A DNA stretch of 64,000 nt from Clostridium sp. KNHs205 (GTDB lineage Bacteria; Bacillota; Clostridia; Lachnospirales; Lachnospiraceae): assembly GCF_000702945.1 (NCBI RefSeq), contig NZ_JNLE01000003.1, forward strand, positions 4,573,501 through 4,637,500, given 5' to 3'. Positions within the stretch are counted from its first letter, which is position 1. Each line of letters opens with the position of its first letter. The translations under genes and the position numbers were made by a program. The notes beneath the pieces are model-generated. The model had not been told where the DNA came from. It did not search any database and saw only the letters and a program-made list of their open reading frames with translations. Below, one piece after another: positions 1 through 7,406 of this stretch.

Positions 1-279
1 TTCTACCTTCCATTAGAGGATACAGCAATTCATAAAAGCGTTGCCCAGTATGTAGATAAGGAGTACCGCCAGAAAGCCAAACCTGCTAATTGTTACATTA
101 AGAAACAAAGCCGTTTTATACCAGTGGGCGAAGACCATACCGGGACCTGCTTTAAAAAAAATTATTCTGACAGAATATCTTACATAGAAGCAGAAGACTT
201 AGAGAAGCAATCCCTTGAAGAAGTAATTACTACAGCAAAAGGCCTGATAAATTATATGAAAGACTTTTTTCGAATATAA
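1..279 (+). CDS. C-terminal fragment of a hypothetical protein
   Basis: Frame 1 is open from the window edge for 92 codons to a TAA at 277-279, so the 5' part of this gene lies outside the window. The visible part starts FYLPLEDTAIHKSV and ends INYMKDFFRI. It is hydrophilic and mixed-charge, with no membrane segment and two cysteines too far apart to form a motif. I do not recognise the family. No terminator hairpin follows the stop before the next gene. Confidence 0.6.
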   Translation, partial: FYLPLEDTAIHKSVAQYVDKEYRQKAKPANCYIKKQSRFIPVGEDHTGTCFKKNYSDRISYIEAEDLEKQSLEEVITTAKGLINYMKDFFRI

Positions 280-397
280 TGTCAAAGCACACATAACTCT
301 CCTGAACTTCGGTTATACTATTTTTGTTCATTAAATCAAACGACGAAATGAACCGTTCAAATATGAATGTAAATAAAGTCTCAGAAGGAGTTTATCT

Positions 398-589
398 ATG
401 GCAAACACGAAAAATAGCGGTTCAAAAAACAGTACTAAAAATAAGGCTGCAAGTATGAATCAAACCAGTACTGTAAGCGAAGTAAACACCAATACGGATT
501 CATCCATGAAGGACACCCACACATTAGACAGGACATCTGTAGTAAATTCAGATGAATCCGAAAGAAGAGACGGTCCGGGAGGAAACTAA
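398..589 (+). CDS. small Ser/Thr/Asn-rich hypothetical protein (63 aa)
   Basis: This 63-residue protein starts at an ATG preceded by AGAAGGAG (383-390) at good spacing, and a strong hairpin terminator follows its stop. The sequence is very rich in Ser, Thr, Asn and Lys with no hydrophobic core, so it is probably disordered. It ends in a short acidic stretch and RRDGPGGN. Similar low-complexity small proteins occur in spore formers, but nothing here assigns a role. The ribosome-binding site and terminator argue that it is real. It is convergent with the 49-residue gene at 644-793. Confidence 0.6.
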   Translation: MANTKNSGSKNSTKNKAASMNQTSTVSEVNTNTDSSMKDTHTLDRTSVVNSDESERRDGPGGN

Positions 590-601
590 TCGGACAAAAA
601 T

Positions 602-641
602 AAAAATGAGACCTTTCAGGTTTGCCTGAAGGTCTTATTTT
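602..641. terminator. bidirectional hairpin terminator
   Basis: The arms GACCTTTCAGG and CCTGAAGGTC surround a TTTG loop, flanked by A-rich sequence on the left and T-rich on the right, so the hairpin has a U-tract on both strands. It sits between two convergent small genes and can serve both. Confidence 0.8.
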
Positions 642-643
642 TA

Positions 644-793
644 TTATTTCTTATTGTTTTGATAATTGTCTCCTGAAAGTCCAAACACCGCACGTGCACT
701 CTCGGCCTGCGGATCGTGTTTAATGTGTTTGGAATGAAAGGTTCCGTCTTCTTTTTTATTATTTTTAGTACTTTTCATTTTATTCTCTGCCAT
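644..793 (-). CDS. small basic protein with KHDPQAESARAVFG motif (49 aa)
   Basis: The minus strand encodes 49 residues from an ATG at 793, with GGAGGT seven bases upstream. It begins MAENKMKSTKNNKKEDG and contains the tract HIKHDPQAESARAVFG near its C-terminus. Short clostridial proteins of about this length with a Lys-rich head and a similar tail exist; from memory this resembles the group labelled CPC_1213 in databases, but I cannot confirm that. Function is unknown. The good ribosome-binding site, shared terminator and non-random C-terminal motif support a real gene. Confidence 0.65.
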   Translation of the reverse strand: MAENKMKSTKNNKKEDGTFHSKHIKHDPQAESARAVFGLSGDNYQNNKK

Positions 794-883
794 ATTATGA
801 CCTCCTGCTTAATTGTTTTATGTTACAATAAATAGTATAACAGGATCATTATATACTCATTCACAATTATATCAGTTATTTTA

Positions 884-1423
884 TCAGAGATAAAAGGAGT
901 TAACCCCTGATTGCTTAAAATCTTCATTGAAGATTTTAATCCACGCTTTAACTTTTGATTTATTATTTAATAATTCAAATTTAATCGTATGTAAGACGCC
1001 ATTATTAAGATAGCTGATACTAAGATGATCAGCGTATTTTAAATTGTTTCTGATACTCCTGACATGACTTAAAATCTTTATTTCAGTTATTTTATCAAAG
1101 GTTAATTTATATTCAACACCACTTCCACTAAAACGAAAACCATCATTCTCAAAACGTATGTAGCAAGCCATATTATTCGGAAGGGAAAGCCCCGAATAAT
1201 GGAGTGCACTAATAAGAGTTTCTTTGTGCAAACTTAGAATTTCCCGTTCAACATTACTTCTTGGTTTTTTTATAATCAAAACCAGTGCTATAACAGTGAA
1301 AAGGATTGCAACAGGCAGACTTTCTACTATATTCCCGCGATTCCCCAGCACTCCCAATATAGATATTAATATCAGAAAACCCCCGATTATTTTCTGCGTC
1401 AATTCAGCTTCTCCTTTGTTCAT
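884..1423 (-). CDS. membrane-anchored hypothetical protein (179 aa)
   Basis: The protein has two hydrophobic helices near the N-terminus (about residues 10-28 and 34-52), followed by a soluble cytosolic region of about 125 residues. The pattern of short beta strands in the soluble part (ACYIRFENDGFRF, VEYKLTFDKITEIKI, LHTIKFELL) and the two-helix anchor look like small Firmicute proteins with a PH-like or YcxB-like cytosolic domain. That is a fold impression, not an identification. It appears to be a single-gene unit. A perfect 11-bp inverted repeat lies 28 bases upstream of its start. Confidence 0.6.
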   Translation of the reverse strand: MNKGEAELTQKIIGGFLILISILGVLGNRGNIVESLPVAILFTVIALVLIIKKPRSNVEREILSLHKETLISALHYSGLSLPNNMACYIRFENDGFRFSGSGVEYKLTFDKITEIKILSHVRSIRNNLKYADHLSISYLNNGVLHTIKFELLNNKSKVKAWIKIFNEDFKQSGVNSFYL

Positions 1424-1450
1424 TTGTATTCTTATATCAGTATACTCTAC

Positions 1451-1495
1451 CTGCCTGTCAGCAGCAAGGGTTTATTAGCAATCCCTGACAGGCAG
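1451..1495. repeat. perfect 11-bp inverted repeat
   Basis: CTGCCTGTCAG at 1451-1461 is exactly complementary to CTGACAGGCAG at 1485-1495, with a 23-base loop. It lies between the start of the 884-1423 gene and the rpmF terminator. No T-tract follows on either strand, so it may be an operator or RNA stem rather than a terminator. Confidence 0.5.
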
Positions 1496-1521
1496 CATTG
1501 GTGTAAAATCTGTGTAATCGC

Positions 1522-1554
1522 AAAAAAAAGGCTCCTGGAAAATCCCAGGGCCTT
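1522..1554 (-). terminator. rpmF terminator
   Basis: On the minus strand a stem of AGGCCCTGG and CCAGGAGCCT is followed by a run of eight U residues, ten bases past the rpmF stop. This is a canonical Rho-independent terminator that closes the yceD-rpmF transcript. Confidence 0.85.
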
Positions 1555-1563
1555 GATTTTTCA

Positions 1564-1749
1564 CTACTGTTCTACAGGAATGATTTCTTTCTTGTTATAA
1601 GAACCACAAGCTTTACATACTCTGTGAGGCATCATTAATTCGCCGCACTTGCTGCACTTAACTAAATTAGGTGCAGACATTTTCCAGTTTGCTCTACGGC
1701 TGTCTCTTCTTGCTTTGGAAGATTTATTCTTCGGACAGATAGCTCCCAT
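1564..1749 (-). CDS. rpmF: 50S ribosomal protein L32
   Basis: This 61-residue basic protein has the L32 N-terminal signature, here MGAICPKNKSSKARRDSRR, and a zinc ribbon of two CxxC pairs (CSKC at 32-35, CKAC at 45-48). It is therefore the zinc-binding (C+) paralogue. L32 is a structural component of the large ribosomal subunit. It follows yceD by two bases, the same order as in Bacillus and many other bacteria, and is closed by a hairpin terminator. The consensus promoter upstream of yceD probably drives both. Confidence 0.97.
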   Translation of the reverse strand: MGAICPKNKSSKARRDSRRANWKMSAPNLVKCSKCGELMMPHRVCKACGSYNKKEIIPVEQ

Positions 1750-1751
1750 GA

Positions 1752-2279
1752 TTACACCTCCTTAAAATTATTGAATATATCGCGGATTACTGACATTCTG
1801 GGATCCAAATCCTGTTTCTCACAAGTACAAGTCCCTCTGTTCAGATCGGAACCGCATACCTTGCAAAAGCCTTTACAATTCTCGTCACACAGAACCTTCA
1901 TGGGAAAGTCTATTAGAATTTCGTCATAGACCAGTAAATCTACATCCAGATTATATTCACTAATATAATTTGTTTCGTCCAATTCCTTAATCCGTTCCTC
2001 TGAATCCTTCATAAAATCCAATTCCTTGGAAAATGTCAGATTGAAGGGTGTTTCTACGTCTTTAAGGCATCTACTGCACGGAATTAAAAGAGAAATCTTT
2101 ATGCTGCCTTCCAGCTCAACTTTCCGGTCTCCTAAATGGGTTATGGTTAAGTCCACCGGTTCCTTCTCAGTCAAAGGATAGTTAATACCTTCTATACAGA
2201 ATTCCTCTGTTTCGATGGGAGCTTGTATAGAAACGATATTGCCCTTGACAGACATAATCTCAGACAAATTAATTAACAT
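1752..2279 (-). CDS. yceD: YceD/DUF177 family protein (YlbN)
   Basis: The protein has the DUF177 pattern: an N-terminal beta-rich part, a central CSRC pair (residues 68-71) and a C-terminal cysteine cluster of the form CxENCKGFCKVCGSDLN followed by CTC. DUF177 proteins are almost always encoded next to rpmF, as here, and in other bacteria have been linked to 23S rRNA and ribosome assembly. The gene starts at an ATG with a GGAGA site and has a consensus promoter 37 bases upstream. The cysteine clusters suggest metal binding, which is inference. Confidence 0.9.
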   Translation of the reverse strand: MLINLSEIMSVKGNIVSIQAPIETEEFCIEGINYPLTEKEPVDLTITHLGDRKVELEGSIKISLLIPCSRCLKDVETPFNLTFSKELDFMKDSEERIKELDETNYISEYNLDVDLLVYDEILIDFPMKVLCDENCKGFCKVCGSDLNRGTCTCEKQDLDPRMSVIRDIFNNFKEV

Positions 2280-2315
2280 AGCAATCTCCTATCTTCGAAA
2301 ATTCGCACTGTTACC

Positions 2316-2344
2316 ATTATAATCAGTGATATAGCTTTTGTCAA
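2316..2344 (-). promoter_or_regulatory. consensus sigma-A promoter of yceD-rpmF
   Basis: On the minus strand TTGACA (2344-2339) and TATAAT (2321-2316) are separated by exactly 17 bases. Both hexamers match the consensus perfectly, as expected for a ribosomal-protein transcript. Confidence 0.85.
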
Positions 2345-2402
2345 CGGATATTTTTATTTTTTCGAATATATTTATGGAATATTATGTCGTTTCGGGTTAT
2401 GT

Positions 2403-3593
2403 TTATGCTAAAAGTTCAACAGTCTCTCTTGCAATTGCAAGTTCTTCATTTGTAGGAATGATATATACCTTAACCTTAGATTCAGGAGTTGAAAGTTCAA
2501 TTTCTTTTCCTCTTGTATTGTTGTTCTCTTCGTTAAGGGTTACTCCTAAATAGCCAAGATAGCTGATTGTTCCTTTTCTTACTGCCTTGTCATTCTCACC
2601 AAGTCCCGCTGTAAATACGATTGCATCAACACCATTCATTGCGGCTACATAAGAACCGATTGTTTTAGCAACATGATAATTGAAAACATCTACTGCAAGA
2701 ATTGCTTTCTCATTACCTAAAGCTGTAGCATCCTCTAAGTCTCTGAAATCGCTGGAGATTCCGGAAAGTCCAAGTACACCGGACTTCTTATTTAACACTT
2801 CCATTACCTGCTCAAGTGTCATATTTTCTTTATTCATCAGGTATTCGATGATTGCGGGATCAATACTTCCGCTTCTTGTACCCATAATAAGACCTTCAAG
2901 AGGAGTAAGTCCCATGCTGGTATCTACGGATTTACCGTTTAATACAGCTGTAACACTGGATCCGTTACCAAGGTGGCAAACGATTACTTTGGAATTATTC
3001 GGATCAAGTCCTAATAACTGAACTGCTCTTTTTGCTACAAAGCTGTGACTGGTTCCGTGGAAACCGTATCTTCTGATTTTGTAGTTTGAATAATATTCAT
3101 AAGGAAGACCATACAGATACGCTTTCTGAGGCATAGTCTGGTGGAAGGCAGTATCAAATACAGCTACCATAGGAACGCCTGGTATCAGGTTCTGGCAGGC
3201 ACGAATACCAATAAGATTTGCAGGGTTATGGAGAGGTGCCAGGTCGTTGCACTCTTCTATTCCTGCAATAACTTCTTCTGTAATAACAGTTGAGGATGCA
3301 AATTTCTCACCGCCATGAACCACACGGTGTCCGACTGCTCCGATTTCATCAAGAGATTTGATAACACCATACTCACTGTTTGTAAGTGCATCCAGTACAT
3401 ATTTAATAGCAGCTTCATGATCCTTCATGTCAGCGTCCATTTTTATTTTCTCACCGCCGGCAGGTGTGTGAACCAGTCTTCCATCAATTCCGATTCTTTC
3501 ACAAATACCTACTGCCAGTGCTTTTTCTGTTACAGAGTCAATTAACTGATATTTAAGGGATGAGCTTCCGCAGTTTACAACTAATATTTTCAT
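2403..3593 (-). CDS. ackA: acetate kinase
   Basis: This 396-residue protein is full length for AckA, which interconverts acetyl phosphate plus ADP with acetate plus ATP in the cytosol. It begins with the nucleotide-binding motif MKILVVNCGSSSLKYQL and has the family motif GHRVVHGGE (about 107-115) and the ATP-site segments HLGNGSSV and TRSGSIDPA. It lies 136 bases downstream of pta on the same strand with no terminator between them, the usual order in Firmicutes. Together they are the substrate-level ATP-yielding route to acetate. Confidence 0.97.
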   Translation of the reverse strand: MKILVVNCGSSSLKYQLIDSVTEKALAVGICERIGIDGRLVHTPAGGEKIKMDADMKDHEAAIKYVLDALTNSEYGVIKSLDEIGAVGHRVVHGGEKFASSTVITEEVIAGIEECNDLAPLHNPANLIGIRACQNLIPGVPMVAVFDTAFHQTMPQKAYLYGLPYEYYSNYKIRRYGFHGTSHSFVAKRAVQLLGLDPNNSKVIVCHLGNGSSVTAVLNGKSVDTSMGLTPLEGLIMGTRSGSIDPAIIEYLMNKENMTLEQVMEVLNKKSGVLGLSGISSDFRDLEDATALGNEKAILAVDVFNYHVAKTIGSYVAAMNGVDAIVFTAGLGENDKAVRKGTISYLGYLGVTLNEENNNTRGKEIELSTPESKVKVYIIPTNEELAIARETVELLA

Positions 3594-3729
3594 ACTTGTT
3601 CTCCTTCTTGTAGTTTCCTATGTTTTATAAGTAGAATTTCGTTTTCCCTGTAAGTACTAAGCCCTAGAACATATGGTACTTCTTATGCTTGGACAGGTAT
3701 AAAAACTAATTCAGCTGTATTTCCGATTC

Positions 3730-4725
3730 TTAGTTAGCAGCTGCCTGAACAGCGGTAATAGCAATTACACCTACGATATCTTCAGCACTGCAGCCTCTGG
3801 ATAAATCGTTGACAGGTTTTGCAATACCCTGTGTAATAGGACCATAAGCTTCTGCTTTTGCAAGTCTTTGTGTAAGCTTGTAGCCGATATTACCTGCATC
3901 CAGGTCAGGGAAAATCAAAACATTAGCTTTTCCTGCAATGTCACTTCCGGGTGCTTTCTGTGCTCCAACACTTGGAACTATTGCAGCATCCAGCTGATAC
4001 TCACCATCAATCTTAATATCAGGATATGCTTCCTTCGCAAGCTTAGTTGCTTCTACTACCTTATCAACATCTGCATGTTTCGCACTGCCTTTTGTTGAAT
4101 GGGAAAGCATGGCAACAACTGGTTCCTCACCAACCAGAAGCTGAAAGCTTTTTGCGGAGCTTCCTGCAATTGCAGACAGTTCTTCAGCATTGGGATTTTG
4201 ATTTAATCCAGAATCGGAGAAGATAAACGTACCATTTGCACCATATTCACAATTAGGTACAACCATTACAAAGAATGCAGAAACTAATTTCGTTCCGGGT
4301 GCTGTTTTTAATATTTGAAGGGAAGGTCTTAAAACATTAGCGGTTGCGTTAATAGCACCTGCTACCATACCGTCAGCATCTCCTGCCTTAACCATGGTAA
4401 CGCCGAAAGTAAGATAGTCTGATGTAAGACTTTCCTTTGCGGCTTCCGGTGTCATTCCTTTACTCTTTCTTAGCTCTACAAGAAGATCAATATAACCTGC
4501 CAGTTTTTCTGTTGTATGAGGATCTATGATTGCAGCTTTCGACAAATCAAGGCCTTCTGCACCTTTCTTTATCTCCTCTTCATTACCTACCAGAATAATA
4601 TTAGCAATTTCTTCTTCCAGAATCTTTGCGGCAGCTTCCAGAGTTCTTCTGTCGCTAGTCTCAGGCAAAACTATGGTCTTTTTATTCTGTTTTGCCCTCT
4701 CTTTAATAGTTTCAATGAATCCCAT
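3730..4725 (-). CDS. pta: phosphate acetyltransferase
   Basis: The enzyme converts acetyl-CoA and phosphate to acetyl phosphate for AckA. I place the start at the ATG at 4725 (MGFIETIKERAKQNKK), because AAGGAGA lies nine bases upstream and the resulting 331 residues match short-form Pta. An in-frame ATG at 4839 would add 38 hydrophobic residues foreign to the family. Family motifs include VLPETSDRRTLEAA, TVMVKAGDADGMVAGA-like and SHSTKGSA segments and the C-terminal SRGCSAEDIVGVIAITAVQA. A promoter lies at 4842-4870, giving a leader of about 110 bases. Confidence 0.95.
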   Translation of the reverse strand: MGFIETIKERAKQNKKTIVLPETSDRRTLEAAAKILEEEIANIILVGNEEEIKKGAEGLDLSKAAIIDPHTTEKLAGYIDLLVELRKSKGMTPEAAKESLTSDYLTFGVTMVKAGDADGMVAGAINATANVLRPSLQILKTAPGTKLVSAFFVMVVPNCEYGANGTFIFSDSGLNQNPNAEELSAIAGSSAKSFQLLVGEEPVVAMLSHSTKGSAKHADVDKVVEATKLAKEAYPDIKIDGEYQLDAAIVPSVGAQKAPGSDIAGKANVLIFPDLDAGNIGYKLTQRLAKAEAYGPITQGIAKPVNDLSRGCSAEDIVGVIAITAVQAAAN

Positions 4726-4841
4726 TACAAAATTCTCCTTTCGTAATACAAAAACATATGTTTGATACTCTTGTCCAAATAGATATACACCTGCCAGGTA
4801 TATTATTCCATGGGAATTGAGCATATAATACCTCAGCATAC

Positions 4842-4870
4842 ATTATAGTCTAAAACTTTTTTAGTTACAA
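4842..4870 (-). promoter_or_regulatory. promoter of pta-ackA
   Basis: The minus strand reads TTGTAA (4870-4865), 17 bases, then TATAAT (4847-4842). It sits between the stop of the HD-GYP gene and pta, at the expected place for the pta-ackA transcript. Confidence 0.65.
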
Positions 4871-4938
4871 GTAACAAATTCAATCATTTTTATCGTTTAT
4901 TTTGAAGTAGTTTTGTAGTATTTATAGTATGCATCCCA

Positions 4939-6195
4939 TTATTCCCAGTTTTCAAAGGTATTATAATAACCATTAAAGTTAATTTTCAGTTCATTATACA
5001 TCTCTAAAGAATTTCTCGAATTTTGTTCTACATTTTTTATTATTTCATCATAATTAGACACAAGGCAATCTACCGTCTCCCGGCATACTTTACCGCCATC
5101 TGCTTCTGTCTTGATTATGCGTATTATTGTTTCTTTGTCATAGGCTTTCTTATAGCTTCTTACACCGTAAAGAGCACTTACAATATCTGCAACTCCAAGA
5201 ATCCGTTGTGGAAGTGTCAGCTGTTCTCCCTTAAGCTTTCGGAAGTAGCCTGAGCCGTCCAGCTTTTCATGATGTCTTGCTGCTATCTCAACAATTTCTT
5301 CCTTAATATAACCGTTTAGTATCTCATAGGTATCCTTTACGTGTCTTCTCATAACGGCCATTTCTTCTCCTGTCAGCCTTCCGGGAGACTCCAGAATATT
5401 AAGGGGTGTGGAAATTTTTCCTATATCGTGCAGCAGAGCACCATAATGCAGGTTAATCTGATCCTCTTTCGGTAAACCCATGAGCCTGCCAATCTCGTCT
5501 GCAAGGCTGACGGTTGTTATTGTATGCATTACTGTATGTTCACTTCGGAAATCAATGGAATAAGCCAGCATATTGAGGTACTTGTCCTTTTCCCCTGCTG
5601 TCATTTTGATGCCTTCCAGAATCCTGTTCAATTCCCCCGTATATGACCTGTCCTTCGTATGTTCTATTACATTATATGTACTGTTTGCTTTTATGAATAA
5701 TTGAATTGCTTTTTTAGAATATTTTATTTCAGACTTTTCATTAAGAAGCCTGATAATATCCTTCTCATCATAATATGAGAGTATAACATCCACTCTGTCT
5801 GCCAGTTTCAGATAATTACCCAGCTCTTTGAGCGGTGTCAGATTTTGTTTAATATTAAAATAATCTGTATGATGATAAAGTACTATTTCAGCAAAATCAC
5901 TTAAAGGCGACAGATATTTTAAGAACAGATAACCATAAATGGAATGTTCAAAATTCTTATTAGCCTCTAACTGAATCATATCCTTTATATCATCTTCACG
6001 AAAGGCTCCGATGTCATGAAGCAGCCCCACAAGTGTATATATCCTAAGTTCATCCTCGCTATACTTATTTTCGCAGGATAACATTTTGTAAAAAATATAT
6101 CCGACTCTTTCTCCATGATTCATCAATCTGTTGTCCATCAGATTCAGAGTCTTGCGCAATATATTTATCATCTCTTTATTTCCAATAACATCCAT
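4939..6195 (-). CDS. tandem-HD protein with HD-GYP domain
   Basis: The 418-residue protein carries an HD domain twice. The first, around residues 40-130, has LLHDIGAF and LYHHTDY. The second, around 215-400, has the full HD-GYP set: LLHDIGKI, HHEKLDGSGY and the following LPQRILGVADIVSAL. HD-GYP domains hydrolyse cyclic dinucleotides (c-di-GMP or related), so this is a probable cytosolic phosphodiesterase. No sensor or membrane segment is visible, so the N-terminal HD half may be regulatory. The start is uncertain: ATG 6195 lacks a clear ribosome-binding site, and ATG at residue 8 is an alternative. It lies downstream of agrD but behind a terminator. Confidence 0.85.
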   Translation of the reverse strand: MDVIGNKEMINILRKTLNLMDNRLMNHGERVGYIFYKMLSCENKYSEDELRIYTLVGLLHDIGAFREDDIKDMIQLEANKNFEHSIYGYLFLKYLSPLSDFAEIVLYHHTDYFNIKQNLTPLKELGNYLKLADRVDVILSYYDEKDIIRLLNEKSEIKYSKKAIQLFIKANSTYNVIEHTKDRSYTGELNRILEGIKMTAGEKDKYLNMLAYSIDFRSEHTVMHTITTVSLADEIGRLMGLPKEDQINLHYGALLHDIGKISTPLNILESPGRLTGEEMAVMRRHVKDTYEILNGYIKEEIVEIAARHHEKLDGSGYFRKLKGEQLTLPQRILGVADIVSALYGVRSYKKAYDKETIIRIIKTEADGGKVCRETVDCLVSNYDEIIKNVEQNSRNSLEMYNELKINFNGYYNTFENWE

Positions 6196-6320
6196 ACAGT
6201 CAGCCCTTTTCCCTTATACGACACATCACGATATAATATACTATATTACTACATTTTCTTAGGTAATAGTAACACAGTCACAGCGGACTGGCAAGGGCAC
6301 ATAAAATATTTCCATGCAAA

Positions 6321-6359
6321 AAAAGATACTGTTAGGCCTAATGGACTAACAGTATCTTT
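6321..6359 (-). terminator. agrD terminator
   Basis: AAAGATACTGTTAG and CTAACAGTATCTTT form a 14-bp perfect stem with a 10-base loop. The minus strand continues into a U-run. The hairpin lies about 40 bases past the agrD stop, so agrD is the last gene of the agr unit and is insulated from the HD-GYP gene. Confidence 0.85.
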
Positions 6360-6397
6360 GTTGCAAAATTAAATTGTAGGAGTGAAATTTGCAGCAA

Positions 6398-6544
6398 TTA
6401 GAATCTTCTAAGCTCTTTTACTGATTCTGGAAGTTTAGCCTGGTAGCCGAAAAATACGCAAGCAGAATTAGCTGACTTTTTGGCATTACCAATAGCTATT
6501 TTTGAAACTGCGTTTAATACTTTCTTCTCAACCTGGATCTTCAT
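6398..6544 (-). CDS. agrD: AgrD-type cyclic autoinducer pre-peptide (48 aa)
   Basis: The minus strand encodes 48 residues starting MKIQVEKKVLNAVSKIAIGN, with AAGGAGG seven bases before the ATG at 6544. The layout is that of an AgrD precursor: an amphipathic basic leader, a core NSACVFFGYQ with one cysteine at residue 29, and a charged tail AKLPESVKELRRF matching the usual (Q)xKxPE pattern. AgrB would cleave after the core and cyclise it through Cys29 into a thiolactone. The likely ring is the five-residue CVFFG, though closure one residue later is possible. agrB lies 145 bases upstream on the same strand. A dedicated promoter and terminator frame the gene. Confidence 0.92.
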   Translation of the reverse strand: MKIQVEKKVLNAVSKIAIGNAKKSANSACVFFGYQAKLPESVKELRRF

Positions 6545-6591
6545 AATAAACCTCCTTATTAATCTTAAAAGCGATTCCTGATTACAAAATT

Positions 6592-6661
6592 ATTATAGTA
6601 AATATTTCATATTAATACAATATACCTTGTCTATTCTACATGTTTTATGTCTATTCTACAT
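6592..6661 (-). promoter_or_regulatory. agrD promoter with paired AgrA-type direct repeats
   Basis: Reading the minus strand, two identical 14-bp copies of ATGTAGAATAGACA lie at 6661-6648 and 6641-6628, 20 bp apart. Seven bases after the second comes TTGTAT (6620-6615), then 17 bases, then TATAAT (6597-6592). Paired direct repeats about two helical turns apart just upstream of a weak -35 are the known architecture of LytTR-family (AgrA) activation sites. The same arrangement occurs before agrB. Confidence 0.8.
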
Positions 6662-6689
6662 TTTATAAGTATTAATTGATACTAACATT

Positions 6690-7280
6690 CTATTCTGATG
6701 ACTTTTTTTCTATTATAAATATTAATTTACCGGCAAAAGCAGCTATCATTTCAAAGAACAAACTTAAAGCAATAACAAAACTTAAAGCTATCTGATCTGT
6801 CATGTATAAAAAAAGTGTTATTGTCAGAAGTAAAACAATAATAAAACCTGCTTTGCTCTTGTAATATATTTTCTCCGAATCATCTATAGGTCTTGAGGCG
6901 GTTTCCACCGGAATTAAAAAGAGCAGGATGGCACTGGACAAGGACGCCAGATACACGCTGGATAAATAGAAATTCTCATTACACAGCTTTATCAGCAGAA
7001 GCATGGATAACACAGTCAAACAGGACACAATATAACATTTAAGCTTCGTGGAGGCATGATAACCACCTGAATACTCCCTTAATGGTATAAAGACAGCAAG
7101 AAATAAGAGAAGCCCGGGAAGTTCCCCAATGAGAACTCCCATAACTATGTATGTAAGTAAATGCAGAACTTTAAGCATAGCTGTTTCTATACCAAAAAGG
7201 TACAGTTCAGACTCCTGCTCTTTTATGATACCCTTCTTTATCAGCCGGTCAACCAGACTGACAGCTGCCTTATCCAACAC
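6690..7280 (-). CDS. agrB: AgrB-family peptide-processing membrane protease
   Basis: This 196-residue protein has about five or six hydrophobic helices and the AgrB catalytic pair His75 and Cys82 in GGYHASTKLKCY, with the seven-residue His-Cys spacing of the family. AgrB sits in the membrane, cuts the C-terminal tail off AgrD and catalyses thiolactone formation. The start is a GTG at 7280, with GGAGGGGAG six bases upstream. It has its own promoter with AgrA-type repeats, and agrD follows as a separate short transcript unit. Confidence 0.93.
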   Translation of the reverse strand: MLDKAAVSLVDRLIKKGIIKEQESELYLFGIETAMLKVLHLLTYIVMGVLIGELPGLLLFLAVFIPLREYSGGYHASTKLKCYIVSCLTVLSMLLLIKLCNENFYLSSVYLASLSSAILLFLIPVETASRPIDDSEKIYYKSKAGFIIVLLLTITLFLYMTDQIALSFVIALSLFFEMIAAFAGKLIFIIEKKSSE

Positions 7281-7327
7281 CAGAATCTCCCCTCCGATTC
7301 ATAAAAACCTGTTTACTTTTATCTTTT

Positions 7328-7396
7328 ATTATAAATTGGCCGTATGTAAAATCAAGTAGCTGTGTCTAATCGACATGTTTTTTGTCTATTCTACTT
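7328..7396 (-). promoter_or_regulatory. agrB promoter with paired AgrA-type direct repeats
   Basis: The minus strand carries AAGTAGAATAGACA (7396-7383) and ATGTCGATTAGACA (7376-7363), again 20 bp apart. Seven bases later comes TTGATT (7355-7350), 16 bases, then TATAAT (7333-7328). The repeats differ from the agrD copies at one and two positions. Matching spacing at both promoters points to one shared activator. Confidence 0.8.
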
Positions 7397-7406
7397 GTCC
7401 TAAAAG

